A stretch of 64,000 bases of DNA from an uncultured Ruminococcus sp. (GCA_947169885.1 CAMVRM010000002.1:62001-126000); one strand, 5' to 3'. Numbered from the stretch's first letter, positions 33,562 through 42,910 are shown. Translations and numbers: made by a program. Notes: a model not told the origin generated them from the letters alone.

Positions 33562-36500
33562 ATGACTTATAATATAGAAGATTTTGGATATTATTTTGCG
33601 GATAGAATGCTTTTTGAGGGAAGGAGATTCATTGAGAATAATAAGATCTCGAAGTTCAACTATTCGGATACCGGGCAGGTCTCGGCTTGCGTTAATGATT
33701 CTAACAGAACTTGTTATGTGAGATTTTGGGTGTCTGATGACGGCGTAATTTCAAATATGTCCTGCAACTGTTCAAGTTATTACTTGGAATGCAGCCATAT
33801 CGCAGCGGTGCTGCTGCTTGCTGCCGGTGAATATAAAAAGCGTCTTAATGATTCGGACAGAAGTTCAAATGCCGTGAATATGCTGATAAACAGCTACACC
33901 GAAACATCTGTTTCAGATGATCCGCTGCTTACGGAACAAACGCCTGTACGTATTCTTCCTGAAATAGTTCTGGACAGAAATGTTAAGTATTCACTTACGA
34001 TAGGCAGGGAAAAACAGTACAAAGTCAAGGACATTTTTGAACTTTACAAACGCTTTGAAGATGAGACTGAATATTCCTACGGAAAGTATTTTAAATTCGT
34101 CCACAAGCGTGAAGCTATTGACGAGAAAAGCCGCAGGCTGCTTGATCTTACCACTCTGATATATACTTCGTCAAGCTATTACTTGCGCAATGCACGTGAT
34201 TTCGTGCTGGATAATACAAAATCGGACGATTTTTTCAAGATATTCAAAGACGATCATGTAAGTATAGACGGCAAGCAATACCTTGTGAAATTTGAAGATC
34301 CGAGAGTCAGCTTTACCATATCGGAAGCGAGCAATTCACGATTCAGGATAAAGAGTGACGAAAAATATATGCTGCTTAACAAAGGCATTTACGGCATTTT
34401 TCTCGACAAAGCTGACATGAAGCTGTATGCCGCATCTCCTGCGTTCACAAAGGCGATATTCGATCTGTATGATGAATGTGTTTTTTCAGACGGTCTTCTG
34501 GTCTCACGGAAAGATATGCCGCAGTTCTATACGGCTGTGCTGAAAAAAGTCAAACAGTTTGCAGAGATAGAAGGGATTGGCGAAGTCGATGAATTTATTC
34601 CGCCCGAACTTGTGCCGCAGCTTTATATCGACTTAAACGAGAATAACGAGGTCATAGGCAGACTTGATTTCTGCTATGGTGACAAGATATATCCGTCAAA
34701 ACCTAAGAAGGACGAACCTCAAAACCCATACAATGATAAGGTCGCAGAAAAGATAGCTCTTATGCGTGTGGGCGAATATTTTGAGACTATACCACGCAGG
34801 TTTAAAAATCCCTTTGCGATAACGGAAGAAAAAAAGATCGTGGATTTTCTTTCGGAGGGTCTGCCGAAGCTCATGGAAGTTATGGAGGTCTATGCCTCAG
34901 ACCGCTTCAAGCGTATGTCAAACCGTCCGCCTGTAAAGCCGGTAGTCGGAGTCAGACCAGAGGGCAGTCTGCTGCTTGTGAATATCTCTGACGAGAATTA
35001 CACGAACGAGGAACTTATAGAAATACTCGGCGCATACAGGCGCGGAGCGAAATACACACGTCTGAAAAACGGCTCTTTTGCGCTGATAAACGATTCGGTA
35101 GCCGAACTTGATGAGCTTACGAAAAATCTTAATATAACCGACAAGCAGCTGCTGAAAGAGAATATGAATATCCCGAGATACCGCATGATGTATCTTGACA
35201 GCTTAAAACGCAGCGAGAATTTTCGTTTGCAGCGCAGTGAGGATTTCAAAAAGGCGGTCAGAAAATACCGCTCGGGGCTGGAAGGTACGGAGGCTACCGA
35301 AGTGCCTGCAACTCTTGATGACATAATGCGTGACTATCAGCGGTACGGCTTCCGCTGGCTCAAAATGCTCTCGGCTTACGGATTTGGCGGTATACTTGCA
35401 GACGATATGGGTCTTGGAAAGACCTTGCAGTCGATAGCGCTGATGCTTGATGCGAAGAACCGTTCTGCGGAGCATATACAAAACCTTGTAGTATGCCCGG
35501 CAACGCTCACTCTTAACTGGGAAAACGAGATAAAGCGCTTTGCACCCGAATTAAAGCCGCTTACGGTTATCGGAACTGTTGCGGTGAGAGATCAGCTTCT
35601 TGAACAGGCGGACGATTATGACGTGTTGATCACATCATATACCACGCTTACAAGAGACATCGCCAAGTATGAGAAAAGGAAATTTTATCTGCATTTCATA
35701 GACGAGGCACAGTACATAAAGAACCACGACACACAAATGGCAAAAGCAGTCAAGGCTGTTGATTCACAGGTCAGGTTTGCACTCACGGGCACACCCGTTG
35801 AGAACAGTCTTGCGGAACTTTGGAGCATATTCGATTTTATAATGCCCGATTATCTGTTCAATTACAACCGCTTCAAGAAGAATTTTGAAACGCCGATAGT
35901 ATCAAAAAAGGACGATAAAGCCGTTAAAGCGCTGCAAAGAGCGGTATCACCGTTCATACTTCGCAGAATGAAAAAGGAAGTACTCACCGAACTGCCCGAC
36001 AAGACCGAGACGATACTCACATCTGCAATGGAAGCTGAACAGCGCAAGATATACGCCGCAAATGCCGAACAGCTGCGGCAGTCTCTCGGCAGTGCAGGCG
36101 ATTCTCCCGAGGAAAGAATAAAGATACTTGCAATGCTCACACGGCTGAGACAGCTGTGCTGTGACCCTCATCTTGTCTACGAAAATTATGAGGGCGGCAG
36201 TGCAAAGCTTGAACAGTGCATCGACCTTGTGGAAAGCTGCATAAATTCGGGTCATAAGATACTTCTGTTTTCGCAGTTCACTTCGATGCTATCTATTATC
36301 CGCAGCCGTTTTGACGAAATGGGCATCAGCTATTTTGAACTTACGGGCGAAACAAAGCCGAAAGAGCGCATACGCATGATGAACGAGTTTAACGCTGACA
36401 GCACGCAGGTATTCCTTATATCACTGAAAGCAGGCGGCACGGGACTTAATCTGACAGGTGCGGATATAGTTATCCACTATGATCCGTGGTGGAACGTTTC

Positions 36501-36702
36501 TGCCGAAAATCAGGCATCTGACCGAGTTTACAGGATCGGACAGCGAAACAATGTTCAGGTCTACAAGCTGGTCGCAGACAAGTCGATCGAGCAGAACATA
36601 CTGAAATTGCAGGAAGCCAAAAAGAACCTCAGTGACATAGCGGTAAACGGCGAGGGAGATATAATGCGAATGTCGGTCGATGAGATATTGTCGCTCCTGT
36701 GA
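33562..36702 (+). CDS. SWIM zinc-finger SNF2 family helicase
   Basis: 1046 aa. An N-terminal SWIM zinc finger (MSCNCSSYYLECSHIAAVLL, CxC...CxH) is followed by a bacterial SNF2-associated domain and a two-lobed SNF2 ATPase: Walker A in ILADDMGLGKTLQSIALM, DEAQ box in HFIDEAQYIKNHDT, FALTGTPVENSLAELWSIFD, then KAGGTGLNLTGADIVIHYDP and the arginine finger in ASDRVYRIGQ. Such proteins translocate on double-stranded DNA; bacterial members are linked to transcription recycling or genome defence. CAGGTGAAAAA precedes the ATG. It stands alone with its own promoter and hairpin leader. No partner nuclease is adjacent. Confidence 0.93.
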   Translation: MTYNIEDFGYYFADRMLFEGRRFIENNKISKFNYSDTGQVSACVNDSNRTCYVRFWVSDDGVISNMSCNCSSYYLECSHIAAVLLLAAGEYKKRLNDSDRSSNAVNMLINSYTETSVSDDPLLTEQTPVRILPEIVLDRNVKYSLTIGREKQYKVKDIFELYKRFEDETEYSYGKYFKFVHKREAIDEKSRRLLDLTTLIYTSSSYYLRNARDFVLDNTKSDDFFKIFKDDHVSIDGKQYLVKFEDPRVSFTISEASNSRFRIKSDEKYMLLNKGIYGIFLDKADMKLYAASPAFTKAIFDLYDECVFSDGLLVSRKDMPQFYTAVLKKVKQFAEIEGIGEVDEFIPPELVPQLYIDLNENNEVIGRLDFCYGDKIYPSKPKKDEPQNPYNDKVAEKIALMRVGEYFETIPRRFKNPFAITEEKKIVDFLSEGLPKLMEVMEVYASDRFKRMSNRPPVKPVVGVRPEGSLLLVNISDENYTNEELIEILGAYRRGAKYTRLKNGSFALINDSVAELDELTKNLNITDKQLLKENMNIPRYRMMYLDSLKRSENFRLQRSEDFKKAVRKYRSGLEGTEATEVPATLDDIMRDYQRYGFRWLKMLSAYGFGGILADDMGLGKTLQSIALMLDAKNRSAEHIQNLVVCPATLTLNWENEIKRFAPELKPLTVIGTVAVRDQLLEQADDYDVLITSYTTLTRDIAKYEKRKFYLHFIDEAQYIKNHDTQMAKAVKAVDSQVRFALTGTPVENSLAELWSIFDFIMPDYLFNYNRFKKNFETPIVSKKDDKAVKALQRAVSPFILRRMKKEVLTELPDKTETILTSAMEAEQRKIYAANAEQLRQSLGSAGDSPEERIKILAMLTRLRQLCCDPHLVYENYEGGSAKLEQCIDLVESCINSGHKILLFSQFTSMLSIIRSRFDEMGISYFELTGETKPKERIRMMNEFNADSTQVFLISLKAGGTGLNLTGADIVIHYDPWWNVSAENQASDRVYRIGQRNNVQVYKLVADKSIEQNILKLQEAKKNLSDIAVNGEGDIMRMSVDEILSLL

Positions 36703-36770
36703 TTGGAAAGCACTAAAACAGCAAGTCGATCCTGCTTGACATCTGCATGGAAATAAAATGCCGTGAGTTC

Positions 36771-36799
36771 TTGACCGACAAACGAGATCAGCTATAAGA
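36771..36799 (+). promoter_or_regulatory. Promoter of the DUF378 gene
   Basis: TTGACC (36771-36776), 17 nt, TATAAG (36794-36799). The last two bases of the -10 are the first bases of a family-1 element. Confidence 0.6.
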
Positions 36800-36846
36800 A
36801 CCTGTCTTCACAAGACTCTGTACGTTTCTTGTGAAGACAGGTTCTT
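36798..36846. repeat. Family-1 hairpin element, 49-bp form
   Basis: Same 18-bp stem as the 33455 copy, loop ACTCTGTACGTTT. Both sides are flanked by TA. It would form the very 5' end of the DUF378 mRNA. Confidence 0.9.
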
Positions 36847-36923
36847 AATATTTTTTTGAAAAAATGAATAGCAGGCATCGTGACGGGCATAATAGAAACA
36901 TCAACAAAAGGCAGGTGATTTTA

Positions 36924-37133
36924 ATGCTCGACAGGATAGCCTTACTGCTGCTGATAGTCGGCGGCATCAACTGGGGACTGCTGGGAATATTCCAGTTTGA
37001 CCTTGTTGCATTTATTTTCGGAGGACAGGCGGCGGTGCTGAGCCGTGTGATCTATGTTCTCGTCGGCATCAGCGCTATCTGGTGTATCTCGCTGTTTTTC
37101 AAGGAACAGGATATGCTGGAAGCTAGAAGCTGA
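36924..37133 (+). CDS. DUF378 small membrane protein
   Basis: 69 aa from ATG 36924 (GGCAGGTGATTTTA upstream). Two membrane helices with the DUF378 hallmarks LDRIALLLLIVGGINWGLLG and YVLVGISAIW. Function unknown; common in Firmicutes. The frame extends 20 codons further upstream but lacks a ribosome site there. 37134-37294 holds no gene. Confidence 0.88.
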   Translation: MLDRIALLLLIVGGINWGLLGIFQFDLVAFIFGGQAAVLSRVIYVLVGISAIWCISLFFKEQDMLEARS

Positions 37134-37294
37134 CAAAGGCGGAGCGCTGCTTTGTGCGGACAGCTTGCCGCACGGGAGAACGCATTCTTCATTCGTCCGA
37201 AAATAAGCACGGGCTTGCGTGGACGGTGAAAACTTTGCGCTTCGACTGCTGCGCTGCTGCCCGTGCAAAGCGGCGCTCTGCCTTACATAAAAGA

Positions 37295-37336
37295 ACCCCC
37301 GACGGCGTATCACAAAACGTTGTCGGGGGTGTTTGT
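37295..37336. terminator. Bidirectional terminator
   Basis: ACCCCCGACG pairs with CGTTGTCGGGGGT (two-base offset bulge), with A/T-rich flanks; between convergent genes. Confidence 0.75.
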
Positions 37337-39742
37337 TCAGTTTTCTTCCTCGCTGCCGTGATATGTAAATCCGAGCATCGTTATATCGTCAAACTGTTCC
37401 GCTTCTCCTGCGAAAGCGGCGATGTCGGCACGCACAGCAGGAAGTATATTCTCCATGCTCTTTTTCCTGACGGGGTTAATTGCAGCGAGTAGACGCTCCA
37501 TGCCGTACTGCTGAGTGTTTTCGTTTATTGCCTCGGGAATGCCGTCGGTGTAGACGAAAAGTCTGTCGCCCTTAGAAAGCTGTATCTCGTATTCCTTGTA
37601 TCTCATGCCCGGCATTGCGGCAAGTGCAAGTCCGTGTTTGTCGGTGTAGACCTCAAACTTTTTGCCGTTACGCATGAGCAGCGGATATTCGTGACCTGCA
37701 TTCGCACAGGAGATCACTCCGCTTTTCAGGTCGATGATACCCAGCCATACTGTCACGAACATATCTGCATCGTTGCCCTCGCTGAGTGAATCGTTTGCAC
37801 GTCTGAGTATCTCGGCAGGGGAGTGACCCGACTCCGCAAAACCTCTGAGGGCGGTCTTTGATCGCATCATAAACAGTGATGCGGGGATACCCTTGCCCGA
37901 AACGTCAGCTATCACCATAGCAAGTTTGTCTTTGTCGATGAAGAAGAAATCGTAGAAGTCGCCGCCGACAGACTTTGCAGGGTCCATTGAGGCGAATATT
38001 TCAAAGTCGTTGCGTGGGAACTTAAAATTGTTCGGGAGCGCTGACCTCTGGATAGTGCGTGCAAATTCGAGTTCTTCCTCGATACGTTTTTCAGCGGCGC
38101 TGATATAGCCTTTGAGTGTGTCGACAGTGAGGTTTATGTCCTTTGAAAGTGAAGCGAACTCGGAGGAACTCTGAACGTCAACAACTTCGTTTAAGTCGCC
38201 GTCTGTGATCTTTGCAAGCGACTTGTTTACCATAGTCAGGTTCTTGACGACTATACGCTGAACAAGCAGTGCTATCAGGACGTATATGACTGCAAAAAGC
38301 TGAATGTCCGCAAAGCACAGTTCATACATCTGAGCGTCACGTTCCTCATATATCTCGGTGTAAGGCATGACAACAAGAAGTGAAACTCCGCCGCCCAGTT
38401 CTTCAAGATGACAGAGCGACTTTTTGCCAAACAGTTCCGCATCGAAAAACTTATCAGAATCGGCATTTTTGAGCGTATCGGTATCGTCGGCAGAAAGCTG
38501 AGAATCGGAATGAGAGCCGAGGAGCAGTTTCTTGCGGCGTGAGAGAACGTCAAAAGTACCTGTTTTTCCAACGTGGAAATATGCGATAACATTGTTCATA
38601 CTGTTGGTGTCAATTACTCCCGAGAAATGTGCAGGGTCTGTCGACATTACGAGCATACCGTCAAAGCAGGGAACACACACATTTATCGTGCCGTCTAAGT
38701 CGGTGATCGCCGAACCCTCGCCGTTTGAGAGGATACTGTTATCGGTCTCGCCGACTGCTTTGATGATATTTCCGCTGCTGTCGGTAAATGTGATGCCTTT
38801 AAGTCCAAGCGTGCTTATGAACTTTTCAAGAATTTCCTCATCAAATTCATCGGGCGAGCCGCAGCTTTCGGCAACAGCGGCGATGGTCTGCGCTTCCGCA
38901 AGTGCGGTCTTTTCGGGATATTCTTCAAGAATAGCTATGTTTTCCAGTGTTCCGAAATAGGTCTTTCGTATATCTTCGGTCGAGTTGGAAATGGTGTTCA
39001 TGGCTTTCTGGATAGCAGACTGTCTTTGAAGTCCGAATGAGAAACAAAGGTTTATGACCAGCACCGAGCCTGTCACCACAAAGAGCCAGAACTGGAATTT
39101 ATCCGAAACGGTTTTCTGAGAAGCGTTCACATGGCGGAACGGGTTTTTCCATTCGCCGGCAAATACCATGAGCAGCACCGAGCAGGCACCAAGCCCAAGT
39201 CCCGTGAAGATTATCATCGGCATGGAGCAGGTCTTGACAACATAAAGTGCCATGCTCATGTCGGCTCTGTGAGTTATCAGCACTACATACATATGGAAAA
39301 CTTCCATAACTGCGCCCATTATGACCGCATACATGACAGAGGGTTTTCTGCGCTTGAACAGCCATACACTCAGAGCTGCCGACAAAAAACCCGCAAGGCA
39401 GGTGGAAATGCTGCAAGCTATGCGTGTGTAGCTGCCGACACCCCAGTAAGTTCCTGCGATATAGCGTTCGATACCGCCGATAAGTCCTGCGATCATGCCA
39501 GAAAGCGGGTCGAAAAACAAGCCCGATGCAAGCGGACCTATGTCACGGACGTTGAGCATCATATGGCTGTAATTAACGCCGAAGTGAGTTGACAGCACCG
39601 AACACAGACCGTAGATAATGCCTATACCTATTCTTATTGTCATGCTGAGCTGTTCCTTTTTATGTACCTTGAACCACAGCAGAACAGTCAGCAGAACATA
39701 AAGCAATGTTATAGCCGACATTTTCAATATCATACTGAGCAT
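37337..39742 (-). CDS. Membrane sensor PP2C phosphatase (5TM-LytS, HAMP, SpoIIE domain)
   Basis: 801 aa. About six N-terminal membrane helices with 5TM-LytS signature residues (FGVNYSHMMLNVRDIGPLAS, GLIGGIERYIAGTYWGVGSY), a further helix near 215, an extracytoplasmic domain (about 240-455), a helix and HAMP linker (KSLAKITDGDLNEVVDVQSS), and a C-terminal SpoIIE-type phosphatase domain (SALPNNFKFPRNDFEIFASM, GDFYDFFFIDKDKLAMVIAD, RLFVYTDGIPEAIN) with metal-binding Asp residues. It should dephosphorylate an anti-anti-sigma or similar protein in response to an external signal. AAAGGAG lies 9 nt before the ATG. No partner STAS protein or anti-sigma kinase is adjacent. Confidence 0.9.
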   Translation of the reverse strand: MLSMILKMSAITLLYVLLTVLLWFKVHKKEQLSMTIRIGIGIIYGLCSVLSTHFGVNYSHMMLNVRDIGPLASGLFFDPLSGMIAGLIGGIERYIAGTYWGVGSYTRIACSISTCLAGFLSAALSVWLFKRRKPSVMYAVIMGAVMEVFHMYVVLITHRADMSMALYVVKTCSMPMIIFTGLGLGACSVLLMVFAGEWKNPFRHVNASQKTVSDKFQFWLFVVTGSVLVINLCFSFGLQRQSAIQKAMNTISNSTEDIRKTYFGTLENIAILEEYPEKTALAEAQTIAAVAESCGSPDEFDEEILEKFISTLGLKGITFTDSSGNIIKAVGETDNSILSNGEGSAITDLDGTINVCVPCFDGMLVMSTDPAHFSGVIDTNSMNNVIAYFHVGKTGTFDVLSRRKKLLLGSHSDSQLSADDTDTLKNADSDKFFDAELFGKKSLCHLEELGGGVSLLVVMPYTEIYEERDAQMYELCFADIQLFAVIYVLIALLVQRIVVKNLTMVNKSLAKITDGDLNEVVDVQSSSEFASLSKDINLTVDTLKGYISAAEKRIEEELEFARTIQRSALPNNFKFPRNDFEIFASMDPAKSVGGDFYDFFFIDKDKLAMVIADVSGKGIPASLFMMRSKTALRGFAESGHSPAEILRRANDSLSEGNDADMFVTVWLGIIDLKSGVISCANAGHEYPLLMRNGKKFEVYTDKHGLALAAMPGMRYKEYEIQLSKGDRLFVYTDGIPEAINENTQQYGMERLLAAINPVRKKSMENILPAVRADIAAFAGEAEQFDDITMLGFTYHGSEEEN

Positions 39743-39792
39743 TACGAATTCTCCTTTATAGCAAATATCCGTTAAAGATCATAGCTTATATA

Positions 39793-39841
39793 AGAACCTG
39801 TCTTCAAAAGACTCTGTACGTGTCTTGTGAAGACAGGTTCT
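39793..39841. repeat. Family-1 hairpin element, 49-bp form
   Basis: AGAACCTGTCTTCAAAAG / CTTGTGAAGACAGGTTCT, one mismatch in the stem. It starts 7 nt after the -10 box of the minus-strand phosphatase promoter. Confidence 0.9.
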
Positions 39842-39848
39842 GAAAATA

Positions 39849-39877
39849 AGTATACCACAAAAGAAAATAAATGTCAA
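39849..39877 (-). promoter_or_regulatory. Sigma-A promoter of the sensor phosphatase gene
   Basis: Minus strand TTGACA (39877-39872), 17 nt, TATACT (39854-39849). Confidence 0.85.
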
Positions 39878-39961
39878 TACTATATTCAAAATGTGAACAA
39901 AAATCTTGCGTGCTTTACCTGAATTATTGTGATAACAAGAGAATATCTGAGAGTTTATCTC

Positions 39962-40124
39962 AGAACCTGTCTTCACAAGAAATGTGCGTGGATTTTCAGC
40001 GAGATTTAGTCGATTTCAAGGCGAAAAACCGCAGTTGTGCTGTCGCACTGCAAGGTTTTTCAACGCAGAAAGCGACTGAATATCGTTGAAAAGACACGTA
40101 CAGAGTCTTGTGAAGACAGGTTCT
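39962..40124. repeat. Family-1 hairpin element, 163-bp form
   Basis: Ends AGAACCTGTCTTCACAAGA and its exact inverse. The interior folds on itself (CGATTTCAAGGCGAAAAACC against GGTTTTTCAACG, and a central hairpin at 40031-40051). It is the exact reverse complement of 53931-54093 over all 163 bases. Its last base is the A of the XRE gene's TGA stop. Confidence 0.93.
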
Positions 40125-40357
40125 CATACACGCTTGACAATGATTATCTGGTCGATAGTCACGCCGAACATATCCGCAATGATTATCATATTGTCGATAG
40201 TGGGCACTGAGTCTCCACGCATCCACTTAAAGACAGCCTGCGGTGTGTTGAAGCCGCACCGAGCCTGAACGTCAGCGACCCTGAACCCCTTTGAGCGCAT
40301 TATGGCTTTGATGTTTGCGCCTGTCGCTGCGGTATCTATCACGGGCATTTTTTTCAT
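40124..40357 (-). CDS. Small XRE-family DNA-binding protein
   Basis: 77 aa. A single Cro/C1-type helix-turn-helix: AIMRSKGFRVADVQARCGFN, TPQAVFKWMRGDSVPTIDNM, then IIADMFGVTIDQIIIVKRV. Such short proteins are usually repressors. GGAGATGAAAAA precedes the ATG. Family-1 elements bracket the gene: the 163-bp form begins at its stop codon and a 49-bp form ends 11 nt before its start. Confidence 0.85.
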   Translation of the reverse strand: MKKMPVIDTAATGANIKAIMRSKGFRVADVQARCGFNTPQAVFKWMRGDSVPTIDNMIIIADMFGVTIDQIIIVKRV

Positions 40358-40367
40358 CTCCTTACTT

Positions 40368-40416
40368 AGAACCTGTCTTCACAAGGCTCTGTACGTGTCT
40401 TGTGAAGACAGGTTCA
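40368..40416. repeat. Family-1 hairpin element, 49-bp form
   Basis: AGAACCTGTCTTCACAAG / CTTGTGAAGACAGGTTC(A), last base changed. Lies directly upstream of the ribosome site of the XRE gene; no promoter was found between it and the terminator at 40421. Confidence 0.88.
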
Positions 40417-40420
40417 TACA

Positions 40421-40458
40421 AAATAACACCGCCTGTACGCTCTCATACAGACGGTGTT
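40421..40458 (-). terminator. Terminator of the small ORF at 40537
   Basis: Minus strand AACACCGTCTGTA / TACAGGCGGTGTT (G-U allowed), followed by ATTTT. Confidence 0.7.
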
Positions 40459-40536
40459 CAGCTTGTCCGTTATTATAAAACGGTCATGTTCTATAACGGC
40501 AGTCCCGAAAAACGACCTTCGGGAGTTCCGATATGT

Positions 40537-40665
40537 TCACTGAGTTCTGTATGGAGCAGGGGGAGAGGTGCATCTGCGCACCACGATAAGAGCCTTGCCG
40601 TTTTTCGGTTCAAGACTTGTGTTCGTCTCTCGTTCATACAGATGTGCAGTAGTGAACTTTTTCAT
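40537..40665 (-). CDS. Small hypothetical protein, 42 aa
   Basis: AAAGGAG lies about 10 nt before the ATG at 40665. The peptide begins MKKFTTAHLYERETNTSLEP and ends SPPAPYRTQ, with two basic patches. It is followed by about 75 nt and a clear terminator, so a short monocistronic unit is plausible. No family recognised. Confidence 0.4.
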   Translation of the reverse strand: MKKFTTAHLYERETNTSLEPKNGKALIVVRRCTSPPAPYRTQ

Positions 40666-40758
40666 ATCGTGCGGAACTCCTTTCGGTAAAAAATTTTTAA
40701 CGTATAAACAGATAATACCACATCTGCGCCTGAATGTCAAGTATACCGCAGGTATATT

Positions 40759-42780
40759 TTAACGCTTTTTCTTGACGATGACAGCTGCCGCCGCCGCAAG
40801 GGACATTACCGCAAATGCTGCGGCTGTTTTACCTGTTGCAGGGTTTGCATCAGCAGAAGTTTTAGTGGTAGTGGCAGTCGATGTATTGGTAACGGTGGAA
40901 GTTGTTGAAGTAGTGGAAGAAGTCGATGCAGCCGAACTGCTGTCGGAGGTGCTTTCCTGTGAAGATGAACTGTCGGGTGCGGAAACGTCCTCGACATAGA
41001 ATTCCTCGGTCATTTTTCCGAGCGATGCGATGTCATAAAGCTTTGAGTAGTCGGTGACTGTTTTTCCGTCAACTTCGCTGTATTCTGCAAGCTGGTAGTC
41101 AACGACAGCACCGGGTTCAACGTCTCTGCCGCTTGGGGTGACAAATTTCTGACTTGCAGACAGGCAGAAGTAATAGTTTTCAGCATCAAATATCGGGCAG
41201 TTCGCACAGGCACCTCCTCCGCTTTTCTCTCCCAGTACGCAGATGCCTAATTCGTCTGCATATGTTGCGAGGATATTAGCGCAGGAGAATGACATTTTTG
41301 ACGATACCACACCAAAGTTGAAGTCATATGAAACATTGAGGTCGTCTTCATCAATATCGCCGTCAAGATCAAGGTCAATTTCAATAGGACCGTCGATCGC
41401 TTTGCCTGTGACAGTGCTTATCACTCTTAGAGTTGTCAGATTGTCATGTTCAGCGCCCTTGATACTGTTTTCAAGTATAGCGATAAAATAGCTGCCAGCG
41501 GCTGTTGAACCGCCGATATTTGTTGAAATGTCGATGATGAAGTTCTTGACACCGTTTTCTTTTGCATAGTCAAGCGACCACTTGAACGGTTCAACAACAT
41601 CATCTAAAAACATATCAAAGCTGAACACAGCAGTGTCTTCCTGAACAATGAGGTAAGTAGTGCCATCGCCCCATGACTTGACTTTTTCTATATCCGAATA
41701 GGCTTCCTCCTTGAACGGCTGTGTTTCAAAAAAGGCATTATCCTTATCGAAGATAAAATCGAAAGCTTCGCTCAGCTTTGATTCCGCTTCTGTCTTCGGA
41801 TCGAATAGTGCCTGAGCCATATAACTTCCTAAAACTGAATCGGGGTAGTTATTGAATGCTCTCATACATTCGGGATAAAATGCGGTATGACCGCCGTCAT
41901 ATAAGTCTTTACTGAGAATGTTCAGACCGGTAAAATAATCGGTCATGCTGTTCGAGAGCATAAGTTCTTTTGCAAGTCGGGTGTCATCGTTGTAAGTATC
42001 CAGCCATTTGTCAAAGCCGTTCTCTTTCAGAGACGATGCCGCCGCAACATTTGACGGAGCGCCGTAGAGCGTGTCTATCGCAAAGCAAAGTTCGTTGTAT
42101 TTGAACTCTGCCATTTCATCGGTGCGTTCGGTCTTGTTATAGAGCGAACTTCTGTCAAAATAAATATTGGACATCAGGATATCAGCAGATGATGCAAAAT
42201 ACAACTCATCGTTTATAAAGCTTGCAGTGTTATACAGCGGAGCTGCGATGTCGTTCATAGTTGCCACGGGAAGATAAACATTTCCCTCATAGTCTAAAAT
42301 GTCTATGCCGTATTTTCCAAGGTCAAAAGTAATGCTTTTTACCTCATATTCAACAGGCGAGAGTTCATTGCAATATGCAGCTTCCAGCGCAGAGCCTTCT
42401 GCCTTATAATTATCGTAAAGCATCAGCTGTTCATAGTTATCGAAAAAGATAGTGTCGGCTTCGGGGTCTATGGATATATTATATCCTTTTTTCCTGATAG
42501 TATATGTTCCGTCATCATTTCTGACAGAAGTAACAGGAACGGAATATACTCTGTTCAGGTAATCAGCAGCTCCGATATAGGGAACATCGGGAAGAGTATC
42601 TTTGAAAAGACAGTTGATCTCTTCGGTCTTGTCCATGCTGTACATATGAGCAGTGAGCATTTTTTCGGTAATGTTGTCACTTTCAGCGGCAAAAGCCGTA
42701 TAGCTTGCGGGAAGTGTTGTTCCGAGGATAGCCGCAGATACCGCCAATGAAGTCATCATTTTAAAAGGTATTTTTTTCAT
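40759..42780 (-). CDS. S41-like peptidase-fold surface protein with NPATG anchor
   Basis: 673 aa. Signal peptide (cleavage near TAFAA), a large domain whose C-terminal half looks like S41/tail-specific protease (TTYLIVQEDTAVFSF, NFIIDISTNIGGSTAAG, SSKMSFSCANILATYADELG with the Ser at the usual nucleophile position, FVTPSGRDVEPGAVVDYQ). An Asp-rich insert DLDLDGDIDEDDLN could bind calcium. A Ser/Thr linker then leads to NPATG, a hydrophobic helix and KKKR: a sortase signal. Whether it is an active protease is uncertain. AAGAAGTG precedes the ATG; it is transcribed divergently from the C39-like lipoprotein. Confidence 0.82.
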   Translation of the reverse strand: MKKIPFKMMTSLAVSAAILGTTLPASYTAFAAESDNITEKMLTAHMYSMDKTEEINCLFKDTLPDVPYIGAADYLNRVYSVPVTSVRNDDGTYTIRKKGYNISIDPEADTIFFDNYEQLMLYDNYKAEGSALEAAYCNELSPVEYEVKSITFDLGKYGIDILDYEGNVYLPVATMNDIAAPLYNTASFINDELYFASSADILMSNIYFDRSSLYNKTERTDEMAEFKYNELCFAIDTLYGAPSNVAAASSLKENGFDKWLDTYNDDTRLAKELMLSNSMTDYFTGLNILSKDLYDGGHTAFYPECMRAFNNYPDSVLGSYMAQALFDPKTEAESKLSEAFDFIFDKDNAFFETQPFKEEAYSDIEKVKSWGDGTTYLIVQEDTAVFSFDMFLDDVVEPFKWSLDYAKENGVKNFIIDISTNIGGSTAAGSYFIAILENSIKGAEHDNLTTLRVISTVTGKAIDGPIEIDLDLDGDIDEDDLNVSYDFNFGVVSSKMSFSCANILATYADELGICVLGEKSGGGACANCPIFDAENYYFCLSASQKFVTPSGRDVEPGAVVDYQLAEYSEVDGKTVTDYSKLYDIASLGKMTEEFYVEDVSAPDSSSSQESTSDSSSAASTSSTTSTTSTVTNTSTATTTKTSADANPATGKTAAAFAVMSLAAAAAVIVKKKR

Positions 42781-42829
42781 AATATCACTTCTTTCAATAA
42801 TTTAACAGATATAAAACACTGTTTACAAA

Positions 42830-42858
42830 ATTATAACACATTTTATAATAAAAGTCAA
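42830..42858 (-). promoter_or_regulatory. Promoter of the S41-like gene
   Basis: Minus strand TTGACT (42858-42853), 17 nt, TATAAT (42835-42830). Confidence 0.8.
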
Positions 42859-42910
42859 TGCCTTTTCTTAAATAATATTCACATTTTTTGACGTTTTTGT
42901 GTAAAACAGC

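Noticed and set aside
33562-36702. Anti-phage defence system around the SNF2 helicase
   Set aside because: No nuclease, methylase or other defence partner is adjacent; the gene stands alone with its own promoter.
33455-40416. CRISPR array
   Set aside because: The repeats are widely spaced, palindromic over their whole length, in both orientations, with no spacers and no cas genes.
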